From Paracoccus sp. (in: a-proteobacteria) (lineage in GTDB: Bacteria > Pseudomonadota > Alphaproteobacteria > Rhodobacterales > Rhodobacteraceae): a stretch of 64,000 nt of DNA. Within the stretch, counting starts at the first letter, position 1. Every line of letters begins with the position of its first letter. The stretch covers positions 31,385 to 95,384 of the forward strand of contig NZ_JAUNTN010000016.1 of assembly GCF_030538695.1 (NCBI RefSeq), read 5' to 3'. Of the stretch, positions 8,830-17,740 are shown one piece after another. Made by a program: the position numbers and the translations under genes. The notes below the pieces were generated by a model. That model made no database searches. It saw only the letters and a list, made by a program, of their open reading frames with translations, and was not told where the DNA came from.

Positions 8830-9047
8830 CTTTCACAGCGCAAGCGCCCATCTGCCCCTTAGTCGCCGCCCGCTGCCGCGTGAGCAGCCGCGAGATTTCG
8901 CATCGGCCGTGACAGCATTTTATTCAAGTTCCCATGTCACGCGGGGTTCTTGCGGGTTCCGTAAAGGCCCGCCGACCGACGTTGACCGCGGCCCTTGTGC
9001 CGCCACTGGCCGCGCACCGTTACGGGGCTGCCCGGCATGGAAATGAT

Positions 9048-10442
9048 ATGACGACCGAAAACAGCCGCCCGCAGCGTGCGGGCAAGCCGCGTTTCAACCG
9101 TGGCCCCAAACCCGGCGCAAAGCCCGGCAAACCCGGCGGCAATCACCGCCGCCGCGACACCGCGTCCGAAGAAAAGTTCATCCGTCGCGCCATCCCGGAT
9201 ATGGACACCGAGTTCACCCGCATGGGCATTGACCCGCGTGTGGCCATCAACCTGCCCGCCATCGGGATCGAGACTCCCAGCCCGATCCAGCGTGATGCCA
9301 TCCCGGCCATCGTCAAAGGCCGCGATGTGCTTGGCCTTGCGCAGACCGGCACCGGCAAGACGGCGGCCTTTGGCCTGCCGATGCTGACCCGGCTGCTGAA
9401 TATCGGCACACGCGCACAGCCGAAATCCTGCCGGGCGCTGATCCTTGCACCCACGCGCGAACTGGCGACGCAGATCGCACAGAACATCGACGCCTATGCC
9501 CATGGCACGCCGGTCACGCATGTGCGCGTGGTTGGCGGCGCCTCGATCAACACGCAGGCGCAGCGGCTGGAACGCGGCACCGATGTGCTGATCGCCACGC
9601 CGGGCCGGCTGATGGACCTGATCGAGCGCGGCGCGGTCAGCCTGAACCAGACCAGCTATCTGGTGCTGGACGAGGCCGATCAGATGCTGGACATCGGCTT
9701 TATTCACACCCTGCGCCGCATCGCCAAGATGCTGCCCAAGGAACGCCAGACCTTGCTGTTCAGCGCCACCATGCCCAAGCTGATGGCGGAACTGGCCGAC
9801 AGCTACCTGACCGATCCGGTCAAGGTCGCGGTGAACCCTCCGGGCAAGGCCGCCGACAAGATCGAACAGGGCGTGCATTTCGTCAATCAGGGCGACAAGG
9901 CGGCGCTGCTGGCCGAATATCTGGCCAAACATCCGGGCGAGTTGGCGATCGTCTTTGGCCGCACCAAATACGGCAGCGAAAAACTGGCTCGGCTGCTGGA
10001 CAAATGGGGGTTCAAGACCGGCGCGATCCACGGCAATAAATCGCAGGGCCAGCGCGAACGGGCGCTGGAAGCCTTCCGCAAGGGCGATGTGCATGTGCTG
10101 GTGGCCACCGATGTGGCGGCGCGCGGGCTGGACATCCCCGAGGTGGCGCATGTCTATAACTATGACCTGCCCAATGTCGCGGAAAACTATGTCCACCGTA
10201 TCGGCCGCACCGCCCGCGCCGGGCGTGATGGCCGCGCGGTGGCCTTCTGCTCGCCGGCCGAGCTTGGCGAATTGCGCGACATCGAAAAGGCGATGAAAGC
10301 CGAGATCCCGCATATCGGCGGCGACCGCCCTGCCCCCGCACCGGCGCAGCGCCCGGCGAAAGGCGCAAAACCCGGCACCCCGGCCCGCAAGCGCCCCGCC
10401 CGCCGTCCCTCACGCCAGCCCAAGGCAAAGCAAGGGGCGTAA
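9048..10442 (+). CDS. DEAD-box ATP-dependent RNA helicase (RhlE/DeaD type)
   Basis: This 464-residue protein has the full DEAD-box set: Q motif (GIETPSPIQRDAIP), motif I AQTGTGKT, PTRELA, TPGR, DEAD in VLDEADQMLD, SAT, ATDVAARGLD and HRIGRTARAG. It has a basic N-terminal extension (about residues 1-45, rich in G, K, P, R) and a basic C-terminal tail (RPAKGAKPGTPARKRPARR) likely to bind RNA. The start at 9048 follows GGAAATGAT; an in-frame upstream start at 8934 lacks family similarity. The 218-bp gap before it shows no gene. Confidence 0.94.
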   Translation: MTTENSRPQRAGKPRFNRGPKPGAKPGKPGGNHRRRDTASEEKFIRRAIPDMDTEFTRMGIDPRVAINLPAIGIETPSPIQRDAIPAIVKGRDVLGLAQTGTGKTAAFGLPMLTRLLNIGTRAQPKSCRALILAPTRELATQIAQNIDAYAHGTPVTHVRVVGGASINTQAQRLERGTDVLIATPGRLMDLIERGAVSLNQTSYLVLDEADQMLDIGFIHTLRRIAKMLPKERQTLLFSATMPKLMAELADSYLTDPVKVAVNPPGKAADKIEQGVHFVNQGDKAALLAEYLAKHPGELAIVFGRTKYGSEKLARLLDKWGFKTGAIHGNKSQGQRERALEAFRKGDVHVLVATDVAARGLDIPEVAHVYNYDLPNVAENYVHRIGRTARAGRDGRAVAFCSPAELGELRDIEKAMKAEIPHIGGDRPAPAPAQRPAKGAKPGTPARKRPARRPSRQPKAKQGA

Positions 10443-10478
10443 CGACCTGAAGCGGGGGGCGTCTGCCCCTCGCTCGCT

Positions 10479-10524
10479 GATATTTCCAGACAAAAGATAG
10501 CAGCATCTTTTGTCCGCAAATATC
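10479..10524. repeat. Intergenic repeat, copy c, head-to-head pair forming a long hairpin
   Basis: Two copies of the repeat face each other: GATATTT-cca-GACAAAAGAT, a 6-nt loop, then ATCTTTTGTC-cgc-AAATATC. The arms pair over 10 + 7 bp. It lies after the helicase gene and before tdk and could terminate transcription in either direction. Confidence 0.65.
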
Positions 10525-10609
10525 CTCAGGGGGTGAATTGAGCATCGCTCAAGAGGGGGCGCGAGCGCCCCCTTGCGGCGGTCTGGATGGCGGCTTATCC
10601 GTCACCCTT

Positions 10610-11182
10610 ATGGCCAAGCTCTACTTTCATTATTCCACCATGAACGCTGGCAAAAGCACGCTTTTGCTGCAAGCCTCCTATAACTACCGCGAGCGTGGGA
10701 TGGATACGCTTTTGCTGACTGCGGCGCTGGATGACCGCGCGGGGCAAGGGCGCATCGCCAGCCGGATTGGCATTGCCGATGACGCGCTTGGCTTTGATGC
10801 TGAAACCGACCTGTTCGCGCTGGTGCAGGAAAAAGGCGCGGGTTGCGCCTGTATTTTCGTGGATGAGGCGCAATTTCTGACCCCGGAACAGGTTTGGCAA
10901 CTGGCGCGGGTGGCCGATGATCTTGGTCAGCCGGTCATGTGCTATGGGTTGCGCGTCGATTTTCGGGGCGAGCTGTTCCCCGGCAGCGCCGCCCTGCTGG
11001 CCGTGGCAGATGACCTGCGCGAAGTCCGCACCATCTGCCATTGCGGGCGCAAGGCCACCATGGTCATTCGCATGGATGGCAAAGGCCGCGCCATCACGAC
11101 CGGCGCGCAGGTGCAGGTGGGCGGCAACGAAACCTATGTGGCCCTGTGCCGCCGCCATTGGCGCGAAGCCACCGAAGGTTAA
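10610..11182 (+). CDS. tdk: Thymidine kinase (type II)
   Basis: This 190-residue enzyme phosphorylates thymidine to dTMP in the salvage pathway. The P-loop is STMNAGKSTLLLQASYNY, the metal/base region is VDEAQFL and the zinc ribbon is CHCGRKA ... CRRHW at the C terminus. The start at 10610 (MAKLYFHYS) fits the family; an upstream start at 10538 would add unrelated residues. It is monocistronic. Confidence 0.95.
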   Translation: MAKLYFHYSTMNAGKSTLLLQASYNYRERGMDTLLLTAALDDRAGQGRIASRIGIADDALGFDAETDLFALVQEKGAGCACIFVDEAQFLTPEQVWQLARVADDLGQPVMCYGLRVDFRGELFPGSAALLAVADDLREVRTICHCGRKATMVIRMDGKGRAITTGAQVQVGGNETYVALCRRHWREATEG

Positions 11183-11257
11183 TCACAATACGCGGGGCCG
11201 CGTTGCGGGGCGGGCGGGTCTGATGTAACCATTCGTCAAACAGGCAAAGGATACCCC

Positions 11258-12433
11258 ATGCGCGCTTTCGGTTTTCGCATCTCGGCGCTTTTGATGCTGG
11301 CTGCGGCCCTGCCCGCCCATGCTTTCGACACCAACGCCCGCGCGGCATGGGTCTATGACATGACCACCGGCACCGTGCTGATGGAAAAGAGCCCCGACGA
11401 GGCCCTGCCGCCCGCCAGCATGTCCAAGCTGATGACGCTGTATATGCTGTTCGAGGCGCTGAAAGAGGGCCGTGTTCAGATGGATACCCGCCTGCCCGTC
11501 TCGACCAAGGCGCGGCAGATGCAGGGTTCCACCATGTTCCTCAACGAACGCGACCGCCCCACGGTCGAGGAACTGATCAAGGGCATTGTCGTTCTGTCCG
11601 GCAATGACGCCTGCGTGGTGGTGGCCGAAGGGCTGGCCGGGACCGAGGAAGCCTTTGCCCGCCAGATGACCGAACGCGCCAAGACCCTTGGCCTGACCAA
11701 TTCGCATTTCGCCAATTCCAGCGGCTGGCCCGCACCGGGGCAATTGATGTCCACCGAGGATCTTGGCCTGCTGGGTGTGCATCTGATTCGGGATTTTCCG
11801 GAATATTACCACTATTTCGCCATGACCGAGTTTGCCTTTGACAACCGCGCTCCGTCGAACCGGCATAACCGCAACCCGCTGTTGCGGCTGGGGATTGGCG
11901 CGGACGGGCTGAAAACCGGCCACACGCAAGAGGCCGGTTATGGGCTGGTCGGTTCCGCCAAGCAGGGCGAGCGGCGCGTGGTGTTCGTTGTGACGGGGCT
12001 GGACACCGACCGCGCCCGCGCCGAGGAATCAGAACGCATCACCAACTGGGCCTTTCGCCAGTTCACCATGAAAACCGTGGTTCCGCAGGGCGAGATCGTG
12101 GCCCGCGCTCCGGTCTGGCTTGGCACGCAATCCAGCGTCGGGCTGACCACGCCCGAGGGGCTGAACGTGCTGATCCCGGCTGGCGAACAGGATAACATCA
12201 CCGCTGAAGCCGTGTTCAACGGCCCGATCCCCGCCCCCATCGCCAAGGGCCAGAAGGTCGGTGATCTGGTGCTGAACATCCCCGGCGTCGGCGCATCGCG
12301 CACGCCGCTTCTGGCCGCCGATAACGTGGACGAGGCCGGGCCACTCGGCCGCCTGAAAGGCGCGGTGCTGCGGCTGGGCGGCAAGGCGGTGGATGCGGCC
12401 AGCGGCTCGGATACGGAAACGGCGGTGCAATGA
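11258..12433 (+). CDS. D-alanyl-D-alanine carboxypeptidase (PBP5/6 class, S11)
   Basis: This 391-residue exported penicillin-binding protein trims the terminal D-Ala from peptidoglycan stems. It has a signal peptide (MRAFGFRISALLMLAAALPAHA), the active-site SxxK in PPASMSKLMTLY, SGN in LSGNDACVVVAE and KTG in DGLKTGHTQEAGYGL. The C-terminal PBP5 beta domain follows, and the hydrophilic tail could help membrane association. RBS AAAGGA. The stop overlaps the tmk start (ATGA), so they share a transcript. Confidence 0.94.
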   Translation: MRAFGFRISALLMLAAALPAHAFDTNARAAWVYDMTTGTVLMEKSPDEALPPASMSKLMTLYMLFEALKEGRVQMDTRLPVSTKARQMQGSTMFLNERDRPTVEELIKGIVVLSGNDACVVVAEGLAGTEEAFARQMTERAKTLGLTNSHFANSSGWPAPGQLMSTEDLGLLGVHLIRDFPEYYHYFAMTEFAFDNRAPSNRHNRNPLLRLGIGADGLKTGHTQEAGYGLVGSAKQGERRVVFVVTGLDTDRARAEESERITNWAFRQFTMKTVVPQGEIVARAPVWLGTQSSVGLTTPEGLNVLIPAGEQDNITAEAVFNGPIPAPIAKGQKVGDLVLNIPGVGASRTPLLAADNVDEAGPLGRLKGAVLRLGGKAVDAASGSDTETAVQ

Positions 12434-13041
12434 GGGCGCCGCTGTTCATCAGCTTCGAGGGCATTGACGGGTCCGGCAAAAGCACGCAGGCCCGGATGTT
12501 GGCCGACCACCTGACCGCACAGGGCCGCAAGGTCGTGCTGACCCGCGAACCGGGCGGATCAGAGGGGGCCGAGGAAATCCGGCGGCTGCTGGTCGAGGGC
12601 GGCGGCGACCGCTGGTCGCCCGAGACCGAGGCGCTGCTGTTCACCGCCGCACGACGCGACCATCTGGAACGGATCATCCGCCCCGCTCTGGCCCGTGCGC
12701 AGGCGGTGATTACCGACCGTTTCGCCGATTCCACCCGCGTCTATCAGGGCGCAACCCGCGGCGAATTGCGCGGCGTGGTGGATCAGTTGCACCAGTTGAT
12801 GATCGGCACCGAACCCGACATCACCTTTGTGATCGACCTTGACCCGGCCACTGCGCTGAAACGCGGGGCAGAGCGGGGCGGGATCGAGGATCGCTTTGAA
12901 AACATGGGATTGGTGTTCCAGACCCGGCTGCGCAAAGGCTTTCGGGATCTGGCCCGCGACTATCCCGACCGGGTGCGGCTGATCGACGGCGAGGGCAGCC
13001 CGCATGCTGTCGCAACCCGCGTTCGCGCCGCACTGGCATGA
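12430..13041 (+). CDS. tmk: Thymidylate kinase
   Basis: This 203-residue enzyme converts dTMP to dTDP. The P-loop is FEGIDGSGKSTQARML (about residues 7-22), the DR(Y/F/H) motif is TDRFADSTRVYQG, and the lid lies around RGAERGGIEDRFENMG. It starts inside the stop of the carboxypeptidase gene, and holB begins 7 bp after it. The tdk gene nearby feeds the same dTTP route. Confidence 0.96.
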   Translation: MRAPLFISFEGIDGSGKSTQARMLADHLTAQGRKVVLTREPGGSEGAEEIRRLLVEGGGDRWSPETEALLFTAARRDHLERIIRPALARAQAVITDRFADSTRVYQGATRGELRGVVDQLHQLMIGTEPDITFVIDLDPATALKRGAERGGIEDRFENMGLVFQTRLRKGFRDLARDYPDRVRLIDGEGSPHAVATRVRAALA

Positions 13042-13048
13042 CCGGCAG

Positions 13049-14149
13049 ATGAGCGAGGCCGACGACATCCCCGAGGCCGACCGCGTTGCCGGTGCGCCGC
13101 ATCCGCGCATGGCGGAACGGGTGATCGGACAGGATGCCGCCATCCACAGCTTTACCGACGCTGCGGCCTCGGGGCGGATGCATCACGCATGGCTGCTGAC
13201 CGGCCCGCGCGGCACGGGCAAGGCGACTCTGGCCTGGGCGATGGCCCGCTGGCTGCTGTCGGATCAGCCCGGCCCCGGCCTTTCGGTGCCGGATGACGAC
13301 CCGGTGGCGCGGCGCATCCGGGCCTTGTCGGAACCGCGCCTGACCCTGATCCGCCGCCCGTGGGACGACAAGGCCAAGCGTCTGTCCGCACAAATCACGG
13401 TCGAGGAAATCCGCCGCCTGCTGTCGTTTTTTCATATGTCCGCGGCCGAGGGCGGCCATCGCATCGCCATCATTGACGCCGCCGATGAGATGAACACCGC
13501 CGCCGCCAACGCCCTGCTGAAGATGCTGGAAGAACCGCCGAAAGGCGCAATGATCCTGATGGTGGCACATCAGCCCGCGCGGCTGTTGCCAACAATCCGG
13601 TCCCGCTGCCGGGAATTGCGGCTGTCACCGCTTGGCCACGACGATATGGGCCGGGTGCTGGCCGGGCTTGGGGTCGAGGGCGACCATGAGGCACTGACCG
13701 AACTGTCCGGTGGTTCGGCGGGCGAGGCGCTGCGGCTGATCGGGCAGGACGGGCTGGCGGTTTATCAGCACATTACGGACCTGTTCGCCAGCCTGCCCCG
13801 GATGGATCGCGGGCTGGCGCTGAAACTGGCGGAAAAAGCCGCAGGCCGGGCGGGGGCGGATGGCGACCCGTTCGATCTGGTGGTGACGGTGCTGGACCGT
13901 TTCCTGACGCGCGCGGCACGGGCCGGGCTGATGGGTGCGCCCTTGGTGCAGGCTGCAAAGGGCGAGGCCGAAGTGCTGGTCCGCATTGCCCCCGACGACC
14001 GCGCCGCGCGGCATTGGGCGGCGGCGCAGCAGGAACTCTCGGCACGGGCGCGGGCAGGACGTGCGGTGAACCTTGACCCTTCCGCGCTGGTCATGGATAT
14101 GCTGACCCGGCTGGCGCAACATGGCGCGGGCGACGACTTCCCGAGGTAA
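13049..14149 (+). CDS. holB: DNA polymerase III subunit delta'
   Basis: This 366-residue clamp-loader subunit shows the AAA+ layout: VIGQDAAIHSFTDA, a P-loop in LLTGPRGTGKATLAWAMA (about residues 49-66), the EMNTAAANALLKMLEEPP sensor region and the SRC motif in TIRSRCRELRL. It lacks an obvious zinc-binding cysteine cluster. The tmk-holB-tatD arrangement is common in bacteria. The start at 13049 (MSEADD) is the first in-frame ATG after the tmk stop. Confidence 0.94.
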   Translation: MSEADDIPEADRVAGAPHPRMAERVIGQDAAIHSFTDAAASGRMHHAWLLTGPRGTGKATLAWAMARWLLSDQPGPGLSVPDDDPVARRIRALSEPRLTLIRRPWDDKAKRLSAQITVEEIRRLLSFFHMSAAEGGHRIAIIDAADEMNTAAANALLKMLEEPPKGAMILMVAHQPARLLPTIRSRCRELRLSPLGHDDMGRVLAGLGVEGDHEALTELSGGSAGEALRLIGQDGLAVYQHITDLFASLPRMDRGLALKLAEKAAGRAGADGDPFDLVVTVLDRFLTRAARAGLMGAPLVQAAKGEAEVLVRIAPDDRAARHWAAAQQELSARARAGRAVNLDPSALVMDMLTRLAQHGAGDDFPR

Positions 14150-14151
14150 AG

Positions 14152-14967
14152 ATGACCCTTCCCGACATCGTGGACAGCCATTGCCATCTGGATTTTCCTG
14201 ATTTCGACGGTGAGCATGACGCGCTGATCGCACGCGCGGCGGCGGCTGGTGTCCGGCGCATGGTCACGATCTGCACCAAGCTGCGGACCGAACCCACGGT
14301 GCGGGCGCTGGCGGAACGCTGGCCGGGCGTCTTTTACGCGGCCGGCACCCACCCGATGAGCGTGGCCGAAGAACCCATGGTCTCGGTCGATGATCTGGTC
14401 GCGCTGGCCGCACACCCCAAAATGGTCGGGATCGGGGAAACCGGGCTGGATTACCACTATACCGCCGACAGCGCGGCGGCGCAGGCGGACAGCCTGCGTA
14501 TCCATATCGCCGCGGCGCGGGAAACCGGCCTGCCGCTGATTATCCATTCCCGCGATGCCGATGCCGATATGGCCCGGATTTTGACCGAGGAACACCGCAA
14601 CGGCGCTTATTCCTGCGTCATGCATTGTTTCACCAGCAGTCCCGCCTTGGCCCGCGCGGCACTGGATCTTGGCTTTTACCTGTCGATGTCGGGGATTGCG
14701 GCCTTCCCCCGGTCCGACGATCTGCGCGAGATTTTTGCCGCCGCGCCACTGGATCGCGTGCTGGTCGAGACCGACAGCCCCTATCTGGCCCCGCCCCCGC
14801 ATCGCGGGCGCCGGAACGAGCCTGCCTATACCGCGCTGACCGCGCAGGTCGGGGCGAATGTCTTTGGCCTGTCGCTGGCAGATTTCGCCGCCACCACCAC
14901 CGCCAATTTTGACCGACTGTTCTGGAAAGCTGCCGCGCATGGCGGCATCAACGAGGCTGCCACATGA
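14152..14967 (+). CDS. TatD family metal-dependent hydrolase (YcfH type)
   Basis: This 271-residue TIM-barrel hydrolase has the family metal ligands HCHLD (about residues 11-15), GIGETGLDYHY, HSRDAD, MHCFTSSP and ETDSPYLAPPPHRGRRNEP. YcfH/TatD proteins are 3'-5' DNA exonucleases or related phosphoesterases. It starts 2 bp after holB with GAGG upstream, and its stop overlaps the next start (ATGA). Confidence 0.94.
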   Translation: MTLPDIVDSHCHLDFPDFDGEHDALIARAAAAGVRRMVTICTKLRTEPTVRALAERWPGVFYAAGTHPMSVAEEPMVSVDDLVALAAHPKMVGIGETGLDYHYTADSAAAQADSLRIHIAAARETGLPLIIHSRDADADMARILTEEHRNGAYSCVMHCFTSSPALARAALDLGFYLSMSGIAAFPRSDDLREIFAAAPLDRVLVETDSPYLAPPPHRGRRNEPAYTALTAQVGANVFGLSLADFAATTTANFDRLFWKAAAHGGINEAAT

Positions 14968-15767
14968 TCGCGGCACGGATATTGGGCTGCGGATCGTCGG
15001 GGGGGATTCCCCGGCTTGGCGGAAATTGGGGCGATTGCGACCCTCTGAACCCGAAAAACCGCCGCCGCCGCTGTTCCTTGCTGGTCCGGCGCGAGGGGCC
15101 GGATGGGATCACGCAAGTGCTGATCGACACCGGCCCGGATATGGTGCCGCAACTGCTGGATGCGGGCGTTGGACGGCTGGACGGGGTGGTCTATACCCAC
15201 GGCCATGCCGATCATGTCCATGGTATCGACGACCTGCGCCAGATCGTGTTCAACATGCGCCGTAAGATCGCCATATGGGCCGATCCCGTGACGGGCGCGC
15301 AGTTGCAGGACCGTTTCGGCTATATTTTTCAGACGCCGGAAGGCTCGGGCTATCCGCCGATCGGGGAATTGCACCGGATCGACGGCCCGTTCCTCATCGA
15401 CGGTCCCGGCGGGGCGCTGACCCTGACACCCTTTACCGTGCGCCATGGCGAGATCGACGCGCTCGGCTTCCGCATCAGCGAGGATATAACCGGCGGGCTG
15501 GTCTATCTGCCCGATGTCAGCGCCATTCCCGATGCGGCATGGCCCGCCATCGAGGGGGCCGAGCTGTTTATCTGCGACGCCCTGCGCCGCACCCCGCATC
15601 CCAGCCATTCGCATCTGGAACAAACCATCGGCTGGATCAACCGCGCGGGCGTGGAACGCGGGATTATCACCAATATGCATCTGGACATGGATTACGAAGC
15701 CGTCCTGCGCGACACCCCCGACCATATCCTGCCTGCTTTCGATGGAATGGAACTGACCTGCCGTTAG
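14964..15767 (+). CDS. MBL-fold metallo-hydrolase (PhnP-like)
   Basis: This 267-residue protein shows the metallo-beta-lactamase core: LGCGSSGGIPR at the N terminus, IDTGPDM, then THGHADHVHGIDDLR (HxHxDH metal site), and distal His ligands in VRHGEI and the NMHLDMDY segment. It resembles PhnP cyclic phosphodiesterases. Here there are no phn genes and it is coupled to tatD, so a housekeeping phosphodiesterase role is more likely than phosphonate use. Confidence 0.9.
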   Translation: MIAARILGCGSSGGIPRLGGNWGDCDPLNPKNRRRRCSLLVRREGPDGITQVLIDTGPDMVPQLLDAGVGRLDGVVYTHGHADHVHGIDDLRQIVFNMRRKIAIWADPVTGAQLQDRFGYIFQTPEGSGYPPIGELHRIDGPFLIDGPGGALTLTPFTVRHGEIDALGFRISEDITGGLVYLPDVSAIPDAAWPAIEGAELFICDALRRTPHPSHSHLEQTIGWINRAGVERGIITNMHLDMDYEAVLRDTPDHILPAFDGMELTCR

Positions 15768-15795
15768 GATCACGGCGCGGGCGGGAGCCTCCGGC

Positions 15796-15819
15796 GGGGA
15801 TATTTTGAGACAAAAGATG
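15796..15819 (+). repeat. Intergenic repeat, copy d
   Basis: GGGGATATTTTGAGACAAAAGATG: the core of the family found also at 5671, 6838, 10479 and 23893, here without the perfect GC hairpin. The AEC transporter start lies about 8 bp further right. Confidence 0.6.
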
Positions 15820-15827
15820 AGCCGGGT

Positions 15828-16772
15828 ATGAGTATTCTTTTTGACGTGATCCTGCCGGTTTTTCTGGTCATCGGCTTTGGCTATGCGGTCAGTTGGAAAG
15901 GCTGGTTCGGCGCAAGCGCGACCGATGGGGTTATGGCCTTTGCGCAGAACTTTGCCGTGCCTTGCCTGCTGTTCCGGTCGATGGCCAATCTGGATTTGGG
16001 GGCCGAGTTTCATTTCGGCCTGCTCGGGTCATTCTATGCCGGGGCACTGGCCTGTTTCGGCATCGGCTGGTGGGCGGCCCTGCGCCTGTTCAAGCGCAGC
16101 CCCGAAGAAGCCGCGGCCATTGGCTTTGCCTGTTTGTTTTCCAATTCGCTGTTGCTTGGGGTGCCGATCACGCAGCGCGCCTATGGCGAGGCGGCGCTGG
16201 CGGGCAATTTTATGATTATCGCCCTGCATTCGCCGCTGCTTTATACGTTCGGCATTACGGTGATGGAGTTCACCCGCGCCCGTGGCATGAATATCAGCGC
16301 CGGGCGGGTGATGCTGCGCGCGCTGAAAGGGGTGCTACGCACGCCGTTGGTGATCGGGATTCTGTCCGGCATTGCAATGAACCTGGCGCAACAGGCCGGG
16401 CTGGTCATGCCGGAAGGATTCTGGGGTGCCGTGAACATGATGGCGCAGGCGGCCCTGCCCGCCGCACTGTTCGGGCTTGGCGGTGTGCTGTTTCGTTACA
16501 AACCGGAAGGCGAGATCGGCGCGATTGCCATGGTCTGCGCCCTGTCGCTGTTATTGCATCCGGCCATCACCTTTGGGCTGACACATCTGCTGGGGGTAAA
16601 TGTGGCCGGAACCCGCTCGGCCGTGATGACGGCGGCGATGGCACCGGGGGTCAATGCCTATCTGTTTGCGAATATGTATGGCGTGGCCCGGCGGGTGGCT
16701 GCGTCCAGCGTGCTGGTCGCAACCGCCCTGTCGATGCTGTCGGTCTGGTTCTGGCTGACGGTTCTGCCTTAG
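15828..16772 (+). CDS. AEC (auxin efflux carrier) family transporter
   Basis: This 314-residue membrane protein has about ten hydrophobic helices in two repeats. The first repeat has MAFAQNFAVPCLLFRSMA and the second ALPAALFGLGGVLFRYKPEGE, typical of AEC carriers for malonate, malate or other small acids. The substrate is unknown. The gene is convergent with the polyamine-type permease gene and the two stop codons share bases (TTAG at 16769-16772). Confidence 0.88.
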   Translation: MSILFDVILPVFLVIGFGYAVSWKGWFGASATDGVMAFAQNFAVPCLLFRSMANLDLGAEFHFGLLGSFYAGALACFGIGWWAALRLFKRSPEEAAAIGFACLFSNSLLLGVPITQRAYGEAALAGNFMIIALHSPLLYTFGITVMEFTRARGMNISAGRVMLRALKGVLRTPLVIGILSGIAMNLAQQAGLVMPEGFWGAVNMMAQAALPAALFGLGGVLFRYKPEGEIGAIAMVCALSLLLHPAITFGLTHLLGVNVAGTRSAVMTAAMAPGVNAYLFANMYGVARRVAASSVLVATALSMLSVWFWLTVLP

Positions 16773-17737
16773 GCCGGGGTCAGGCCGCGCAGCCTTTCCG
16801 AGCGGCGGCGCAGCAGCTCAACCACCGTCAGCAACCCGATCGAAAAGATCACCAGAATCGTGGCGACCGCCAGAATGGCCGGGCTGATCTGCTCGCGGAT
16901 GCCGTTCCACATCTGGCGCGGAATGGTGTATTGATCCGGTCCGGCGATGAACAGCACCGCCACCACCTCATCGAACGAGGTCACAAAGGCGAACAGCGCC
17001 CCCGACACCACCCCCGGCAGGATCAGCGGCATGGTCACGCGGAAAAACGTCGTGCGCGGGTTGGCACCAAGGCTGGCGGCAGCACGGTTCAGGGATTGGT
17101 CAAACCCGATCAGCGTCGCCGTTACCGTGATGATGACAAAGGGAATCCCCAGCGTGGCATGGGCCAGAATGATCCCCAGATAGGTGTTGGCCAGACAGCC
17201 TTGCCGCGACAACACCGGCGACAGAAGTTGCCCGAACAGGCTGTCCGTCGGCACACAGGCCGAGCTGTAAAAGAAAAACAGCCCCGTCGCGGTAATGATA
17301 ACCGGCACGATCATGGGCGAGATCAGCGCCGCCATGATGATCCGGCGGAAGGGCATTTCCGGTCGCGCCAGACCCAGCGCCGCCAGCGTGCCAAGCACCG
17401 TCGCAATCAATGTCGAGAACACCCCCACCAGCACCGAGTTCTTGGCCGCCTGCACCCAGCGGGCATTTTGCCAGACATCCTGCCACCACGCCGCACCGCT
17501 GGCATCGGGATTTTGCGCACCAAAGCTGAACAGGGTTTGATACCAGCGCGTTGAATACCCCTCGGGGTCCAGCGCCAGCATCTTTTCGTTAAAGGTGAAA
17601 TAAGGCTCGGCGTTGAAGGACAACGGAATGATAACCAGAATCGGGGCGATCAGGAACAGAAAGATCAGCCCGCAAATCACCAGATAGGTGTAATGCCAGA
17701 CCCGTTCCAGCGGCGTTGCATAAGTCGGAAGTGCCAT
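16769..17737 (-). CDS. Polyamine-type ABC transporter permease (PotC/PotI-like)
   Basis: This 322-residue inner-membrane protein has about six helices. It has the EAA coupling loop (SLNRAAASLGANPRTTFFRVTMPLILPG, about residues 216-243). PotI-like order is clear: a cytoplasmic N terminus, the first helix at residues 17-39, a periplasmic stretch, then the BPD-type core. It is the last gene of the leftward operon and starts 3 bp after the previous stop. The substrate is inferred from the binding-protein family. Confidence 0.9.
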   Translation of the reverse strand: MALPTYATPLERVWHYTYLVICGLIFLFLIAPILVIIPLSFNAEPYFTFNEKMLALDPEGYSTRWYQTLFSFGAQNPDASGAAWWQDVWQNARWVQAAKNSVLVGVFSTLIATVLGTLAALGLARPEMPFRRIIMAALISPMIVPVIITATGLFFFYSSACVPTDSLFGQLLSPVLSRQGCLANTYLGIILAHATLGIPFVIITVTATLIGFDQSLNRAAASLGANPRTTFFRVTMPLILPGVVSGALFAFVTSFDEVVAVLFIAGPDQYTIPRQMWNGIREQISPAILAVATILVIFSIGLLTVVELLRRRSERLRGLTPA

Positions 17738-17740
17738 GGC